From an uncultured Bacteroidota bacterium (GTDB lineage Bacteria > Bacteroidota > Bacteroidia > NS11-12g > UBA9320), in the NCBI GenBank assembly GCA_937124965.1, contig CAKZLB010000010.1, positions 94,750 to 158,749 of the forward strand: a stretch of DNA of 64,000 nucleotides. Reading direction: 5' to 3'. The notes beneath the pieces were generated by a model. It made no database searches and was not told where the DNA came from. It saw only the letters and a program-made list of their open reading frames with translations. Each line of letters starts with the position of its first letter. Positions within the stretch are counted from its first letter, which is position 1. Position numbers and translations under genes: made by a program. Positions 27,491 to 36,724 of this stretch are shown here, in pieces.

Positions 27491-29788
27491 ATGAATGGCA
27501 CCAAGAACCAATACCGCCTGAGGAAGACTTTTTTCCTTTGCCTCCTGTTCGTGGTATCTGGGAAAATGGTAACTGCACAAACGTTCACCAGCTCTGGAAT
27601 TGATTTCTGGCTTGCCTATCCAAAGTTCATAGACCTACAGCAGGCCGATTACATTTTGTATATTTCTTCTAAACAACCAACTTCTGGAACGGTATCTATT
27701 CCAGGAACGACATTTAAACAAGAGTTTACAACAACTGCTTCAAAGGTTTTAAAGGTTCAAGTTCCGTCATCATTTGCAACAATTGATAAGGCAGAAGTTG
27801 TTATGAATTTGGGTATTCATGTGGAGTCAAAAAATCCTATATCGCTTTATGGTGGGACCATTCACAAAGCACGAAGTGAAGTCTCTTTAATTCTACCCAC
27901 TCAGAGCTTATCCAACGAATACAGGGTTCTTACGTATCCAACACAAAGCAAAAACAACACTCTGTGGAAATCTGAATTTATTGTGGTGGCGACTCAAGAT
28001 AAAACGCGCATTACTATTGTTCCTTCGTGCAAAACAAGTACGAATCGGGAGCCTGAAATACCGTTTTCCATCGAACTTGATCAAGGCGAGGTCTACATGG
28101 TGCAGGCTAAAGCGTTGGGCGACGATGTTTCAGGTACGCATATATTTACAGAAGATGACTCCAAAAGAATCGCCGTTTTTGCTGGTCATGAATGGGCAAC
28201 TGTATTGTGTGGTACAAATTCTGACCCACTATACGAGCAAATGCTGCCAATCAATACTTGGGGAAAGTCGCACATAGTACCAAGTACTCCAAAAGCGGGA
28301 AAAGATGTTTGTCGGATAATGTCTGCTAGCAATAACAACACGATTACAATAAACGGCAAGCCTGATAAAACACTCAACGCTGGTGAGGTGTACGAATTTG
28401 CATATACGAGCACCATATTGGTGGAAAGTTCAAATCCAGTTGCGGTAGCACTTCTCACCATAACAGCAGTAAAATGCAGTAATCATCCATATGGGGATCC
28501 TTCTTTGATTCAGATCAACTCGAACGAACAAATGCTGTTGGATTCTATTACTTTTTTTACGGTTGGAGACTACAATATTTTTGAGAGTCACATAATTGTT
28601 GTAACACGCACAACCGATACTTCTTTGATCGAACTCAACCAAAATAAATTAAGTGGTTTCAAACAGTTAGAAGCCAACCCTAACTACAGTTATCTGTCCG
28701 TTCAAGTTCCGATTGGGTCGCAGCAACTAACTTCCACTGGTTGTGGTTTTTTGGCATACACAATTGGACTAGGTGATGCAGAGTCATATGCTTATTCAGC
28801 AGGAGTTTCTGTGCTTGATTTGACGTGTGGTATTTCTATTTTAGGTAAAAATGAAGAATGTAATACCCTTCTCACAAAGGAAGAAATCACCTTTAAACCA
28901 TGTATCGAAAAATCAAAAAATCAATATGAATGGTTGTTTAGTGATGGAGAAACAAGTTCGGAACGGAACGTAACAAGAAGATTTGAAAAACCAGGGGCAT
29001 ATTGGGTTCGATTAATCACCAAGAGTGCCTGTCATTTGGACACAAATTATAGTCAACTTGTAGTAAAAGATTTTACGCCTACTTTTTTTCCTGATACGAC
29101 AATTTGTATTTCCAACGATCCAGTTTTTATTTCCGTTGAAAAAGAACGATTTGTTCAATTCCTCTGGAATGATGGAAACAAACTGGGCACACGAGAAATT
29201 GACAAATCAGGAAACTACTTTGTGGAAATTGAGGATAGTTCAGGATGCTCGTTTATTGATTCGTTTGAGATCAGACTGATACAATCACCAAGCTTGGCAA
29301 ATCCGGATAGTGTTTTACTTTGTTTGGGTGAGAAACTTAATATCAGTGCTTCTGCGGAAGCGTCGGAGTTCACGTGGAGTAATGGATCAACTGGCTCAGA
29401 AATTACCCTTGAAAACTTTGAAGGAGAACTATGGGTTTATGCTAAAAACCAGTGTGGGGTAGACTCTGGCAAGGTAACAGTTCAACTCACAGACTGTTAC
29501 TGCAACATTATTTTTCCAACAGCATTCTCCCCAAACGATGATATGCTAAATGATGAGTTTGGGCCGGTTTGGGATTGTAAAAAGTTGTTTGACTATGGTT
29601 TATCAATATATAATCGGTGGGGTGAAAAAGTATTTCAAAGCACGCAAATTGAAGAAGCTTGGGATGGCACAATCAACGGTGTTCCTGTACCAGCAGGATT
29701 GTATCTGCGAGTTAATTTTTATATTGGTTTTGTCAATAACCAAAAGCGCATCATTCAAGATAACGGGACGGTATTTTTGATGAGATAA
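27491..29788 (+). CDS. IgGFc-binding-like protein with gliding-motility type B (CHU_C) C-terminal domain
   Basis: A 765-residue protein with a signal peptide ending near MVTAQ. Residues about 30-450 resemble the IgGFc-binding N-terminal domain found in Bacteroidota surface proteins: GIDFWLAYPKFIDLQQADYI at the start, then SLYGGTIHKARSEVSLILPT and FAGHEWATVLCG. A PKD-like domain follows (YEWLFSDGETSSERNVTRRF, about 470-540), then two Ig-like units with FLWNDGNKLGTREIDKSGNY and FTWSNGSTGSEITL. The C-terminus is the gliding-motility-associated type (CNIIFPTAFSPNDDMLNDEF, YNRWGEKVFQ, AWDGTINGVPVPAGLY), which directs T9SS export by the type B route. It is the only type B cargo here. Despite the domain name, binding to IgG should not be assumed. 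Confidence 0.88.
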   Translation: MNGTKNQYRLRKTFFLCLLFVVSGKMVTAQTFTSSGIDFWLAYPKFIDLQQADYILYISSKQPTSGTVSIPGTTFKQEFTTTASKVLKVQVPSSFATIDKAEVVMNLGIHVESKNPISLYGGTIHKARSEVSLILPTQSLSNEYRVLTYPTQSKNNTLWKSEFIVVATQDKTRITIVPSCKTSTNREPEIPFSIELDQGEVYMVQAKALGDDVSGTHIFTEDDSKRIAVFAGHEWATVLCGTNSDPLYEQMLPINTWGKSHIVPSTPKAGKDVCRIMSASNNNTITINGKPDKTLNAGEVYEFAYTSTILVESSNPVAVALLTITAVKCSNHPYGDPSLIQINSNEQMLLDSITFFTVGDYNIFESHIIVVTRTTDTSLIELNQNKLSGFKQLEANPNYSYLSVQVPIGSQQLTSTGCGFLAYTIGLGDAESYAYSAGVSVLDLTCGISILGKNEECNTLLTKEEITFKPCIEKSKNQYEWLFSDGETSSERNVTRRFEKPGAYWVRLITKSACHLDTNYSQLVVKDFTPTFFPDTTICISNDPVFISVEKERFVQFLWNDGNKLGTREIDKSGNYFVEIEDSSGCSFIDSFEIRLIQSPSLANPDSVLLCLGEKLNISASAEASEFTWSNGSTGSEITLENFEGELWVYAKNQCGVDSGKVTVQLTDCYCNIIFPTAFSPNDDMLNDEFGPVWDCKKLFDYGLSIYNRWGEKVFQSTQIEEAWDGTINGVPVPAGLYLRVNFYIGFVNNQKRIIQDNGTVFLMR

Positions 29789-30015
29789 ATCAGAAAAATA
29801 CACGCCAATAGTATTTGTCTAAAGTATTGTAATGGTGTTGATTAGACGATGAATGAGGTCTTCAATTCGTCTGTTCATAGAAATTGGTGGTAGTCGAATT
29901 TTAGCCTGAAACATGATGTGTCTGAGTAGTCAATAGGGATTATCTAGTATCACCACAGATGTTAAGGGTAAATTTAAATTTTTCATAATTTATTAGAATT
30001 AATGTGACAAAATCA

Positions 30016-30023
30016 TAATTTTG
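30016..30023 (+). promoter_or_regulatory. Candidate -7 box upstream of lipocalin-like gene
   Basis: TAATTTTG matches the TAnnTTTG consensus exactly, 29 bp before the ATG at 30053. No TTG -33 motif is obvious at the usual distance. Confidence 0.45.
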
Positions 30024-30052
30024 GCGTTCAAAATTTTAATAAATTAAATTAC

Positions 30053-30643
30053 ATGAAAAAATTCACAAATTACGCTATGCTTGCTATGTTCATTTTGTCT
30101 CTTACTTCACTAGTAAGTTGTAGTAAGAAAGGCGAAGATGATCCATTTTTATCCTTTAAATCAAGAGACACGAGACTCGCAGGAGATTGGACATTGACAT
30201 CAATGGATGGTTCAGCAAAATCAACTTCTGTAGTGAGAGGAACTACCACAGAAAACTCAACAGTCGTTACATACTCTGGATCTGAGCAAACGACAACACC
30301 TTCAACAGGAAATCCAAGTACCAAAAAATATACCCTTTCATTAGTCATTGATAAGGATGGAACAATAACATATACGCATGAACGCTTTAACACTGACGGC
30401 GAATCAACAGGGGTTTCTACCATTCAAGGTTCTTGGAACTGGGAAACTACAGGTAAACGTAAATCAGGTATTAATATAGATATTAGTGGACCAAGTGACC
30501 TTCCTTTAATGGGGTCTTGGGATGTTACTCAGTTGAAGAATAAGGAAATTGTTTTTTCTAAATCTACACGTGTAGAAACTTCAAGTAACGATGTGGAAAA
30601 AGAGGACATTAGTACCACTTCAATTACATTTACTGGTAAGTAA
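30053..30643 (+). CDS. Lipocalin-like lipoprotein
   Basis: A 196-residue protein with a lipoprotein signal (MKKFTNYAMLAMFILSLTSL) and lipobox LVSC, the Cys being about residue 24. After a charged tether the mature part opens with RLAGDWTLTSMDGSAKS, the G-x-W that marks the first strand of lipocalin-like domains in Bacteroidota. Several beta strands rich in Thr/Ser follow (YTLSLVIDKDGTITYTHERF, IQGSWNWETTG). Many proteins of this form are annotated only as lipocalin-family; a ligand is unknown. It has its own candidate promoter and is followed by a bidirectional terminator, so it is probably monocistronic. Confidence 0.75.
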   Translation: MKKFTNYAMLAMFILSLTSLVSCSKKGEDDPFLSFKSRDTRLAGDWTLTSMDGSAKSTSVVRGTTTENSTVVTYSGSEQTTTPSTGNPSTKKYTLSLVIDKDGTITYTHERFNTDGESTGVSTIQGSWNWETTGKRKSGINIDISGPSDLPLMGSWDVTQLKNKEIVFSKSTRVETSSNDVEKEDISTTSITFTGK

Positions 30644-30878
30644 AAAATACTGTGTTTGATACCTCAGTAATACAAGGGTGATGACAATTTAGTCACAATC
30701 TTTACTGAGTGCACTTAACGAACATAATGCGATAGCTTAAAACAAATGCACTTCTACAGTAGTCTTTTGACTGGTTTCAAAAACATATAATTGAGACTTA
30801 CTTTTTTAGCTTAGATGCCTACCACTGAATAGCCGAAGCATTAAACGTGTTCAAAGAATAATAAGTTCAAATTCGATA

Positions 30879-30914
30879 AAAAGCCCCGGCAGATCAATCT
30901 GTCGGGGCTTTTTC
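30879..30914. terminator. Bidirectional rho-independent terminator
   Basis: AAGCCCCGGCAGA (30881-30893) pairs with TCTGTCGGGGCTT (30898-30910) with one G-T pair and the loop TCAA. It is flanked by A-rich sequence on the left and T-rich on the right, so it can stop the lipocalin-like gene from the left and the NlpC/P60 gene from the right. Confidence 0.9.
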
Positions 30915-30949
30915 TTATTGCACTTTAGGTAGACGAGTTCAGCATACTT

Positions 30950-31501
30950 CTAATCAATCACACGTACGACCTTCACAAATCGCTTTGTATAATATGGGCT
31001 GGTCAGACTTGTAATAACCACCGCTTTTTGTCCTCCTGAAGTAGCATGAATGAAATCGCTATTCATACCGTCAGCTTTTGTAACGATTCCAACATGTCCA
31101 ATCTCATTTCGCGTAGGACTCATAAACACCAATATGTCACCTTTTTGAGCATCATTGATAAGAATTTCTTGTCCGTAGTTTTTGTAGTCTTTTGAACTTC
31201 TTGGAACGGAAATGGAAAAATGTTGAAACACAAAATATACAAAGCCCGAGCAATCGAATCCTCCTTTGCCGTTGCCTGCTGTGACATAAGGTGTTCCAAG
31301 AAGCTCGAAGCTAAACTCAATGATACTGTCTGTTAATAGCTTTTCCTTTTTAATGGAATCAGCCTCAATAGCTGAATGTTCTTCAACGATAGTTTCCGCA
31401 TTCTCTATTGGCTTGACATATGTTTTATATCCAATCAAACCCAATGCTAGGATTGCAAGAGTTAATTTAAGTATGTGTGACAAATTGTTATTCCTTTCCA
31501 A
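30950..31501 (-). CDS. NlpC/P60 family cell-wall hydrolase
   Basis: A 183-residue protein with an N-terminal membrane anchor or uncleaved signal (residues 11-26, LKLTLAILALGLIGYK) and a C-terminal NlpC/P60 domain (about 58-183). The catalytic Cys84 is in GGFDCSGFVYF, His136 in EIGHVGIV and His152 in FIHATSG. This triad cleaves peptide bonds in peptidoglycan stems, usually between D-Glu and diaminopimelate. It should work in the periplasm, tethered to the inner membrane. There is no SH3b or LysM domain, so targeting must come from elsewhere. It is monocistronic by its surroundings, converging on the terminator at 30879-30914. Confidence 0.92.
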   Translation of the reverse strand: MERNNNLSHILKLTLAILALGLIGYKTYVKPIENAETIVEEHSAIEADSIKKEKLLTDSIIEFSFELLGTPYVTAGNGKGGFDCSGFVYFVFQHFSISVPRSSKDYKNYGQEILINDAQKGDILVFMSPTRNEIGHVGIVTKADGMNSDFIHATSGGQKAVVITSLTSPYYTKRFVKVVRVID

Positions 31502-31919
31502 TACTAATGATTAAAGTAAATGTAACGATAAAAGATGTTTGTTCTGACATTTTCGCAAACAAGCGTCAATGCAAAGCGAGAATTCCAGCAATTAATTATC
31601 CAACCTTATCACTACCTTCCTAGCTTACACGTTTGAAATCTATAAAAAATACACACGTAGTTTACATAGGTCCGTTCCAATTGAAGGATTCCGTATCCTT
31701 TGTTATCTTACATAACGTTAGTGTGCAATTATTCAGATCAGACACCTAGAAAGTACAAATGCTACGTTGAACCTTGAGGTTGATCGAGAATAGTAGCATG
31801 ATGTTGAGTTTAACAAATTATGTTGTACGTAGATATACGTAGTTAAATACCAACAAGTACGTATATCATCCTGGTTGGATATTTTTCATTTTTGAATCGT
31901 AACAACAACAGTATTAATT
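31502..31919. other. 418-bp divergent intergenic region
   Basis: The region separates the divergent NlpC/P60 and outer-membrane-protein genes. It contains a 10-bp perfect inverted repeat (31832-31867) and a -7-like CATTTTTG (31887-31894) before the plus-strand gene; nothing else is recognisable. Confidence 0.5.
31832..31867. promoter_or_regulatory. 10-bp inverted repeat, possible operator
   Basis: GATATACGTA (31832-31841) and TACGTATATC (31858-31867) are perfect inverted repeats separated by 16 bp. The right arm ends about 20 bp before the -7-like CATTTTTG (31887-31894), that is, over the expected -33 position of the gene at 31920. This placement suits a dimeric regulator that controls that gene; alternatively it is only a hairpin in AT-rich DNA. 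Confidence 0.4.
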
Positions 31920-32810
31920 ATGAAAAGGGTAACTTTATTAGTCGCTAGTTTTTTGATTTCCATAGTTTCAATGGCTCAAGGTGAAATTGGAAGGCACTTT
32001 GTTTTAGGATATGGATTGGGTAGTACAAATATTTCCAATGCATATTCAGGTTTTTATCACAAAGATGCCACGCTACCGATGGATCTTACAACAATGGATT
32101 TTCATAAAGATAAATTTAATCACACCAGCTGGATGTTGAGGTCGTCATACTGGGATGAAAATATATACATAGACAGTGAACTATCGTATTTTATGTCACT
32201 TCTTACCGGATTGATAGGTTCTGGTATCAAAGGGGAAAAGTTTAATCCAGGCAATTTGGCTGGTGCTGGAAAACTCAAGAAACTAGGAGAGAATACATCG
32301 CAAGATGCGATAGGATATGGCATGCAAGCACCAATAATTATGGTCGACATCGCCGTTGGAGCTGATTATTGGTATTTGGGCGGAATCTGGGGTTTCTCAT
32401 CTTGGGGACTTGATGAACTGTCAGGCACATCCACAGGTAGGCCACAGGGTAGTCGAATTTATATCAATGAAGAACGCAATACCCTGCGGCACCTAGGATT
32501 ATCAATTAAAAGAGGGTTAGATACACGCTTTGGGCCATCTATCCTTAGTTTGGAAGTTAACCATCTCAAGATGAAGTATAAAAATGCTGAAGATGTAAAG
32601 CGTAACGGTATTGAATCAAGACTGTCATACAAGGCATACACCGATGGGTACAAAGGGTTATATGCAGAGTTGTTTTACAGAATTCAACGATTCAAAAAAT
32701 TTGAACGTCCAGCCAATTGGGTAAGAAATTCAAATGGTGAAAACGGTTTTGTACCCGGTATCACCATGAGTGGCTTTGGACTAAATGTTGGATTCTACTT
32801 CGATTATTAA
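31920..32810 (+). CDS. Hypothetical outer-membrane protein
   Basis: A 296-residue protein with a signal peptide (MKRVTLLVASFLISIVSMAQ). The rest alternates hydrophobic and polar residues with many aromatic residues and ends in FGLNVGFYFDY, the kind of aromatic terminal strand seen in outer-membrane beta-barrels. I recognise no named family. Its stop codon (TAA, 32808-32810) overlaps the first two bases of the inserted MITE-like element, so the element sits exactly at its 3' end. The 10-bp inverted repeat upstream suggests regulated expression. Confidence 0.65.
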   Translation: MKRVTLLVASFLISIVSMAQGEIGRHFVLGYGLGSTNISNAYSGFYHKDATLPMDLTTMDFHKDKFNHTSWMLRSSYWDENIYIDSELSYFMSLLTGLIGSGIKGEKFNPGNLAGAGKLKKLGENTSQDAIGYGMQAPIIMVDIAVGADYWYLGGIWGFSSWGLDELSGTSTGRPQGSRIYINEERNTLRHLGLSIKRGLDTRFGPSILSLEVNHLKMKYKNAEDVKRNGIESRLSYKAYTDGYKGLYAELFYRIQRFKKFERPANWVRNSNGENGFVPGITMSGFGLNVGFYFDY

Positions 32811-33073
32811 CCTGAGTTCGATTCTTCTTTATAGGTTTAGAATTTCATAAAAGTCAATAGACAAGGCGGTTTTGTGAAGATTTAGCGGGTTTAATCAATC
32901 AAATCCAACGAAGTATATTGGGTTTTATGGAACAACATATACTTATTCCACTAGGAAAAAGCGCTTCTCTTCCTAAAAATTATTTGAAATAGCCCGCTAT
33001 TACTGCATAAATTTTAGTCGACAATCACTTTTTCCTAGCGGACTAAACCATAAATAATAATCGAACTCAGGTT
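32809..33073. mobile_element. MITE-like element, 265 bp, complete
   Basis: The ends are perfect 14-bp inverted repeats, AACCTGAGTTCGAT (32809-32822) and ATCGAACTCAGGTT (33060-33073). They extend imperfectly to about 31 bp, both sides reading on to TTTAT(A)GGTTTAG. Inside are two further inverted repeats: TAGCGGG/CCCGCTA (32883-32889, 32993-32999) and CTAGGAAAAAG/CTTTTTCCTAG (32951-32961, 33028-33038), which interleave. There is no transposase; the longest reading frame is about 22 codons. The same left end begins again at 63928 and a right end lies alone at 24579. No clear target-site duplication is visible. It is best read as a non-autonomous element moved by a transposase encoded elsewhere. 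Confidence 0.8.
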
Positions 33074-33082
33074 TTTAGAGCG

Positions 33083-35332
33083 TCACTGTTTCATAAACTT
33101 CAAAGCGTTTCCAGCTTCATCCATTAGTATATAAAGTCCAGAAGCATAGCTCGAAACATCAAGATTGATTTGTTGTAATCCATTTATAGCAAATGATTTG
33201 ATCACTGTGCCATTGATTCCAAGTATGGTAAACGTTTGATTAACTGATGATAGATTTTCTATGGTAAGAATACTGTTTGTTGGGTTGGGATAAACCTTCA
33301 AGTTGCCTACTTTGCTTGCTGTTTTTTTAATAGAAGACGCATCATCCACAAAGTAAATACTTGCGACATTTGTGTGAATACCATCTTCAAAATCAAAATA
33401 GATAATCGCTTTGTTTTTTATAGTATCTCCAATGGACTTAAAACTTGGAGCAACATCAATTTCGAAATTGACAAACCCTTGTGAGCCTTCAGGATCGCTC
33501 GCGCTATCTGGTAAATATATATCCTTAAACGTCCATTTTATGAGGTTATTTTGGATACTCATATCAAAATGTTCTGGATGACTTGTTCCCGTAACACGAA
33601 TGGAACTTGCATCTAGTCGGCTATCTAAGTAGTCATAGACGACCACATCTTTCGCGTCAGCGTTTCCTATATTTTGGAACTGCACGATATACCGAATCTT
33701 GTCAATTGGTTTATCGATTCCGTTTTCTGGATATGAAGTTTTTGCGTTGGGGTCATAAGGAGATCGAACTATAGCGAATGAACTATCTACATCGTTTTCT
33801 GGATAATTGTCAGTCTTAACCAATTGTGTTTTTAGAAAAACCGATTCCCCTTTTTTTAGGTCACCAAATTCATCGGACAGAGTAGTTTTAATATGTATTT
33901 TACCAAACCGTTCATCGTGATTTACTTTAAATCGTGCAAGTCCCGGTTTAATATTTTTTATCGGAACGTTTGCCCATTTGACTTTTTGTTTTGGGTTATA
34001 CCAAAAGTCAACTTCTAACGAATCATCTAGCGTATAAACGTTTGAATGTTGAATTGTGATGGAAACATCTGTAGTGCGACCTCTTATAAAACGACCATGT
34101 CCAAGTGAAACCCCAAGATCTACGGCACCAGAGTCAATGGCATAGATAATATCGTAGCTATGTGTAAAATCAATTTTGGTGTTGTTGAGTACCAATGAGT
34201 CTGTGTTGCATGAATTCTTTAACCCACGTATAAATTGACCTTGATGGTGTAACACATAATCTTCACCACCATATACAGTCATCTTATAGATACCAGAAGT
34301 GTTAGACTTACTTGTAAAATTCCAATCCTCAGAATAGATCACGGTTTCAATTGGTCTGTCAGAAGAGTCAAACGTGCAATTGTTATTTATATCAACAAAC
34401 GTGCGGCCACTAACCCATGACAATGGTTTTGATAGTTTACATGTCGTATCAATACAACCATCTGTTGCGTTTACGTATAAACAAACTTCATATTCACCAG
34501 CCACGTCATAGGTGTGTGTTGGTAACGGCTTATTCGATCGATTGCCATCTCCAAATTCCCATAGATATTGATTTGTAGAATCATAATGCCCTACCGTCAA
34601 TACAGTTAGTGTGCGATTAATAGTCTTAGAAGTGAAATCAGAATTCTTAACAGTACTAGGAGTAACCTTTTTTGTTTTAATACCAAAACAGCCGGTGTTA
34701 GCCACATAACTAGTAAGTTGTATTTCGTATTCGCCATTCCAATTAAAACGTTTTTTTACGTGTTGGCTATTACTACGGTCACCTTCACCCATAATCCAGA
34801 TGTACGATAAAGAATCACCTCTAGAGTATTCTATAGAACTGGTGAAATGCACCGTGTCCCCATTACAACGTTGACTAATTGTAAAATCAACTATAGGGTT
34901 TGGGTTAATGAAGTAGACTAAGTTGACGCTGTTGTTCTGATCGTTATCATCAGCATCAATGATGGAAATGTTGACATCAAAGGAACCTTCTTTATCAAAC
35001 GAGAATTTGTTTTCTATTCTCATTAATATAGAGCTATCAACCTCAAGGGATAACCAAAGTTTCTCAATGCTTGTGTCACTGCTCGACACCATCCGAACTG
35101 AGACACTTTGAACAAAAGTATCTGAGTAATTTGTAACTCTAATATATGGTTGATATTCCACGTTTAGACATCCGGTAACAGAATCTTCAAGACTGCTAAT
35201 TCCAATATCAAACGTGCTGTTCGTTCGATGAGTTGAGGTTACATCGGGGTCAGAAGTGGATGAAAAAACCTGAGACGAAAAAAAGATAATAAACAAGCAA
35301 ACGAAAGCCAATCGGTTGTTGATGTTAGTCAT
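33083..35332 (-). CDS. PKD-domain T9SS surface protein
   Basis: A 749-residue protein with a signal peptide (MTNINNRLAFVCLFIIFFSS). A CARDB-like first domain is followed by two PKD domains: LSYIWIMGEGDRSNSQHVKKRF and YLWEFGDGNRSNKPLPTHTY, about residues 145-305. An SdrD B-like unit with SGRTFVDINNNCTFDSSDRP follows (about 310-370). A domain reading RYIVQFQNIGNADAKDVVVY ... NKAIIYFDFEDGIHTN (about 545-655) also occurs in the 14414 and 50690 proteins. The C-terminus is T9SS type A (LKVYPNPTNSILTI, ASGLYILMDEAG). No enzymatic motif is present; this layout suggests a stalk-like adhesin. The gene ends 9 bp from the MITE-like element. Confidence 0.87.
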   Translation of the reverse strand: MTNINNRLAFVCLFIIFFSSQVFSSTSDPDVTSTHRTNSTFDIGISSLEDSVTGCLNVEYQPYIRVTNYSDTFVQSVSVRMVSSSDTSIEKLWLSLEVDSSILMRIENKFSFDKEGSFDVNISIIDADDNDQNNSVNLVYFINPNPIVDFTISQRCNGDTVHFTSSIEYSRGDSLSYIWIMGEGDRSNSQHVKKRFNWNGEYEIQLTSYVANTGCFGIKTKKVTPSTVKNSDFTSKTINRTLTVLTVGHYDSTNQYLWEFGDGNRSNKPLPTHTYDVAGEYEVCLYVNATDGCIDTTCKLSKPLSWVSGRTFVDINNNCTFDSSDRPIETVIYSEDWNFTSKSNTSGIYKMTVYGGEDYVLHHQGQFIRGLKNSCNTDSLVLNNTKIDFTHSYDIIYAIDSGAVDLGVSLGHGRFIRGRTTDVSITIQHSNVYTLDDSLEVDFWYNPKQKVKWANVPIKNIKPGLARFKVNHDERFGKIHIKTTLSDEFGDLKKGESVFLKTQLVKTDNYPENDVDSSFAIVRSPYDPNAKTSYPENGIDKPIDKIRYIVQFQNIGNADAKDVVVYDYLDSRLDASSIRVTGTSHPEHFDMSIQNNLIKWTFKDIYLPDSASDPEGSQGFVNFEIDVAPSFKSIGDTIKNKAIIYFDFEDGIHTNVASIYFVDDASSIKKTASKVGNLKVYPNPTNSILTIENLSSVNQTFTILGINGTVIKSFAINGLQQINLDVSSYASGLYILMDEAGNALKFMKQ

Positions 35333-35453
35333 AGGTAAATTAATGTTTGCTCAATGTACTTAAAAGAAAAGCCACAATCGCCGAAGTCACTCCTTATTTA
35401 TCATTAAACAGGGTGATTTTGACATAGAGGTGTTACAATACTCGTGTAACACT

Positions 35454-36599
35454 TTAATTGAAATATTCTATGGTGTATCTCCACTCACTTTTATATGGTG
35501 ATCCTTCTGAGTGTTTTTGACGCTTGATAATATGACTGTACGTATTGTAAATAAAACGACTGATCTCAACTCTTGAACCTTCCGATTCGAACCGCCCTTT
35601 TATTTCACTAAGATTCCCATTTGTATCATACGAGTATTCCCAAACTCTTGGCGTTTCTACTTTCCCAAAAACCATGGCTTCCTTACGTTTTTTTAACAAT
35701 TTTTTACCGTCGTATTTGTAGGTGACAGTCGCCCATTTAACGACTGAGTCTAGGTCAAAACTAGTAAGTTCGTAATGATAGCGAGTCATGTTTCGATCGT
35801 CGTTATACGTATACGTTCGAGTCTCCAAATGATAATCACTGGTTGATTTTTTCAGTACAAGTAACCCGTTTTTATAGAAGAAGGAGTCATTCTTTTCCAA
35901 TCGAACATTCTTTTTACCACGATAATTTGAAGTAGTTTTAACCAGCCGTGTGGCAATTTTACCAGACGCTGTATATGTGTAATCTGTTCTTTTTTGCTGA
36001 TGTTCTGTGCTGTCCATCACAGTCTGAAGTAAACCTTCGTTATTATACAAGCAACTCACAACCGGACCTCCAATCATTAACATTTTTTTTAAAACAGGTC
36101 TTTGTATGGAATCATATGTTACTTGGTAGATATACCTTTTTTTATAGCCTTCTTCTTTGTACGAAATCGACTTTTTTCGTTTACCATTACTATCGATAAC
36201 ATGCTTCAGAACTGATTTTGAATTGGAAAACAACGTTGCCATTCCATCATCAAATTCTTTTCTATGGTCTTGTCCATCTGAGGTTGCTGTTTCATACTCT
36301 TCTCTGACCAATATCCCATCTTCATAGACATTTCTGTTTATCCTCATTTCGCGTACACCAATTACCTTTTCGAGCAGTCGTCCAAGAGAATCAAATGTTT
36401 GAACTTCATGTCGATCGCCTGCAGGACGAGAGATTGTTATACTTTTATACGGTTTTTTATCAAAATCCCACGTCTCAATAAAAGGAAAAAGGGTGTAGTA
36501 GTCCAACGCTTTTGTTGGATTCAATTCCGCCTCCGTTTGTGCATTCCCTACGATAGAAATGATACTGATTTGGACTAAAACTAGGAGGGTGCCTTTCAT
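35454..36599 (-). CDS. Secreted protein with YD-like repeats
   Basis: A 381-residue protein with a signal peptide (MKGTLLVLVQISIISIVGNA). The body is a series of strands of the type YTYTASGKIATRLV, FFYKNGLLVLKKS, YSYDTNGNLSEIKG and RTYTYNDDRNMTRY, about 20-25 residues apart. This resembles the YD repeats of RHS proteins but without an RHS core or toxin domain. Similar short secreted proteins are frequent in Bacteroidota and have no known function. It lies 125 bp downstream of the anti-sigma/barrel gene on the same strand and might be part of that transcript. No sorting domain or lipobox is present, so periplasmic location is likely. Confidence 0.65.
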   Translation of the reverse strand: MKGTLLVLVQISIISIVGNAQTEAELNPTKALDYYTLFPFIETWDFDKKPYKSITISRPAGDRHEVQTFDSLGRLLEKVIGVREMRINRNVYEDGILVREEYETATSDGQDHRKEFDDGMATLFSNSKSVLKHVIDSNGKRKKSISYKEEGYKKRYIYQVTYDSIQRPVLKKMLMIGGPVVSCLYNNEGLLQTVMDSTEHQQKRTDYTYTASGKIATRLVKTTSNYRGKKNVRLEKNDSFFYKNGLLVLKKSTSDYHLETRTYTYNDDRNMTRYHYELTSFDLDSVVKWATVTYKYDGKKLLKKRKEAMVFGKVETPRVWEYSYDTNGNLSEIKGRFESEGSRVEISRFIYNTYSHIIKRQKHSEGSPYKSEWRYTIEYFN

Positions 36600-36724
36600 A
36601 ATGGTAGGTACAATGCAAGTATAAAGATTTACGCCGTGCTACGGTTAAAGCCAATTTAGTTTAGTTATACGCTGTGTTGAGAAACCACAATTGATTGTTA
36701 TTTTTTTGGAATGTAAAATAAATT

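Noticed and set aside
32925..33000. 22-codon open frame inside the MITE-like element
   Set aside because: Too short and without transposase similarity; the element is treated as noncoding.
35454..36599. RHS/YD polymorphic toxin
   Set aside because: Only YD-like strands are present; no RHS core, cleavage motif, toxin domain or immunity gene.
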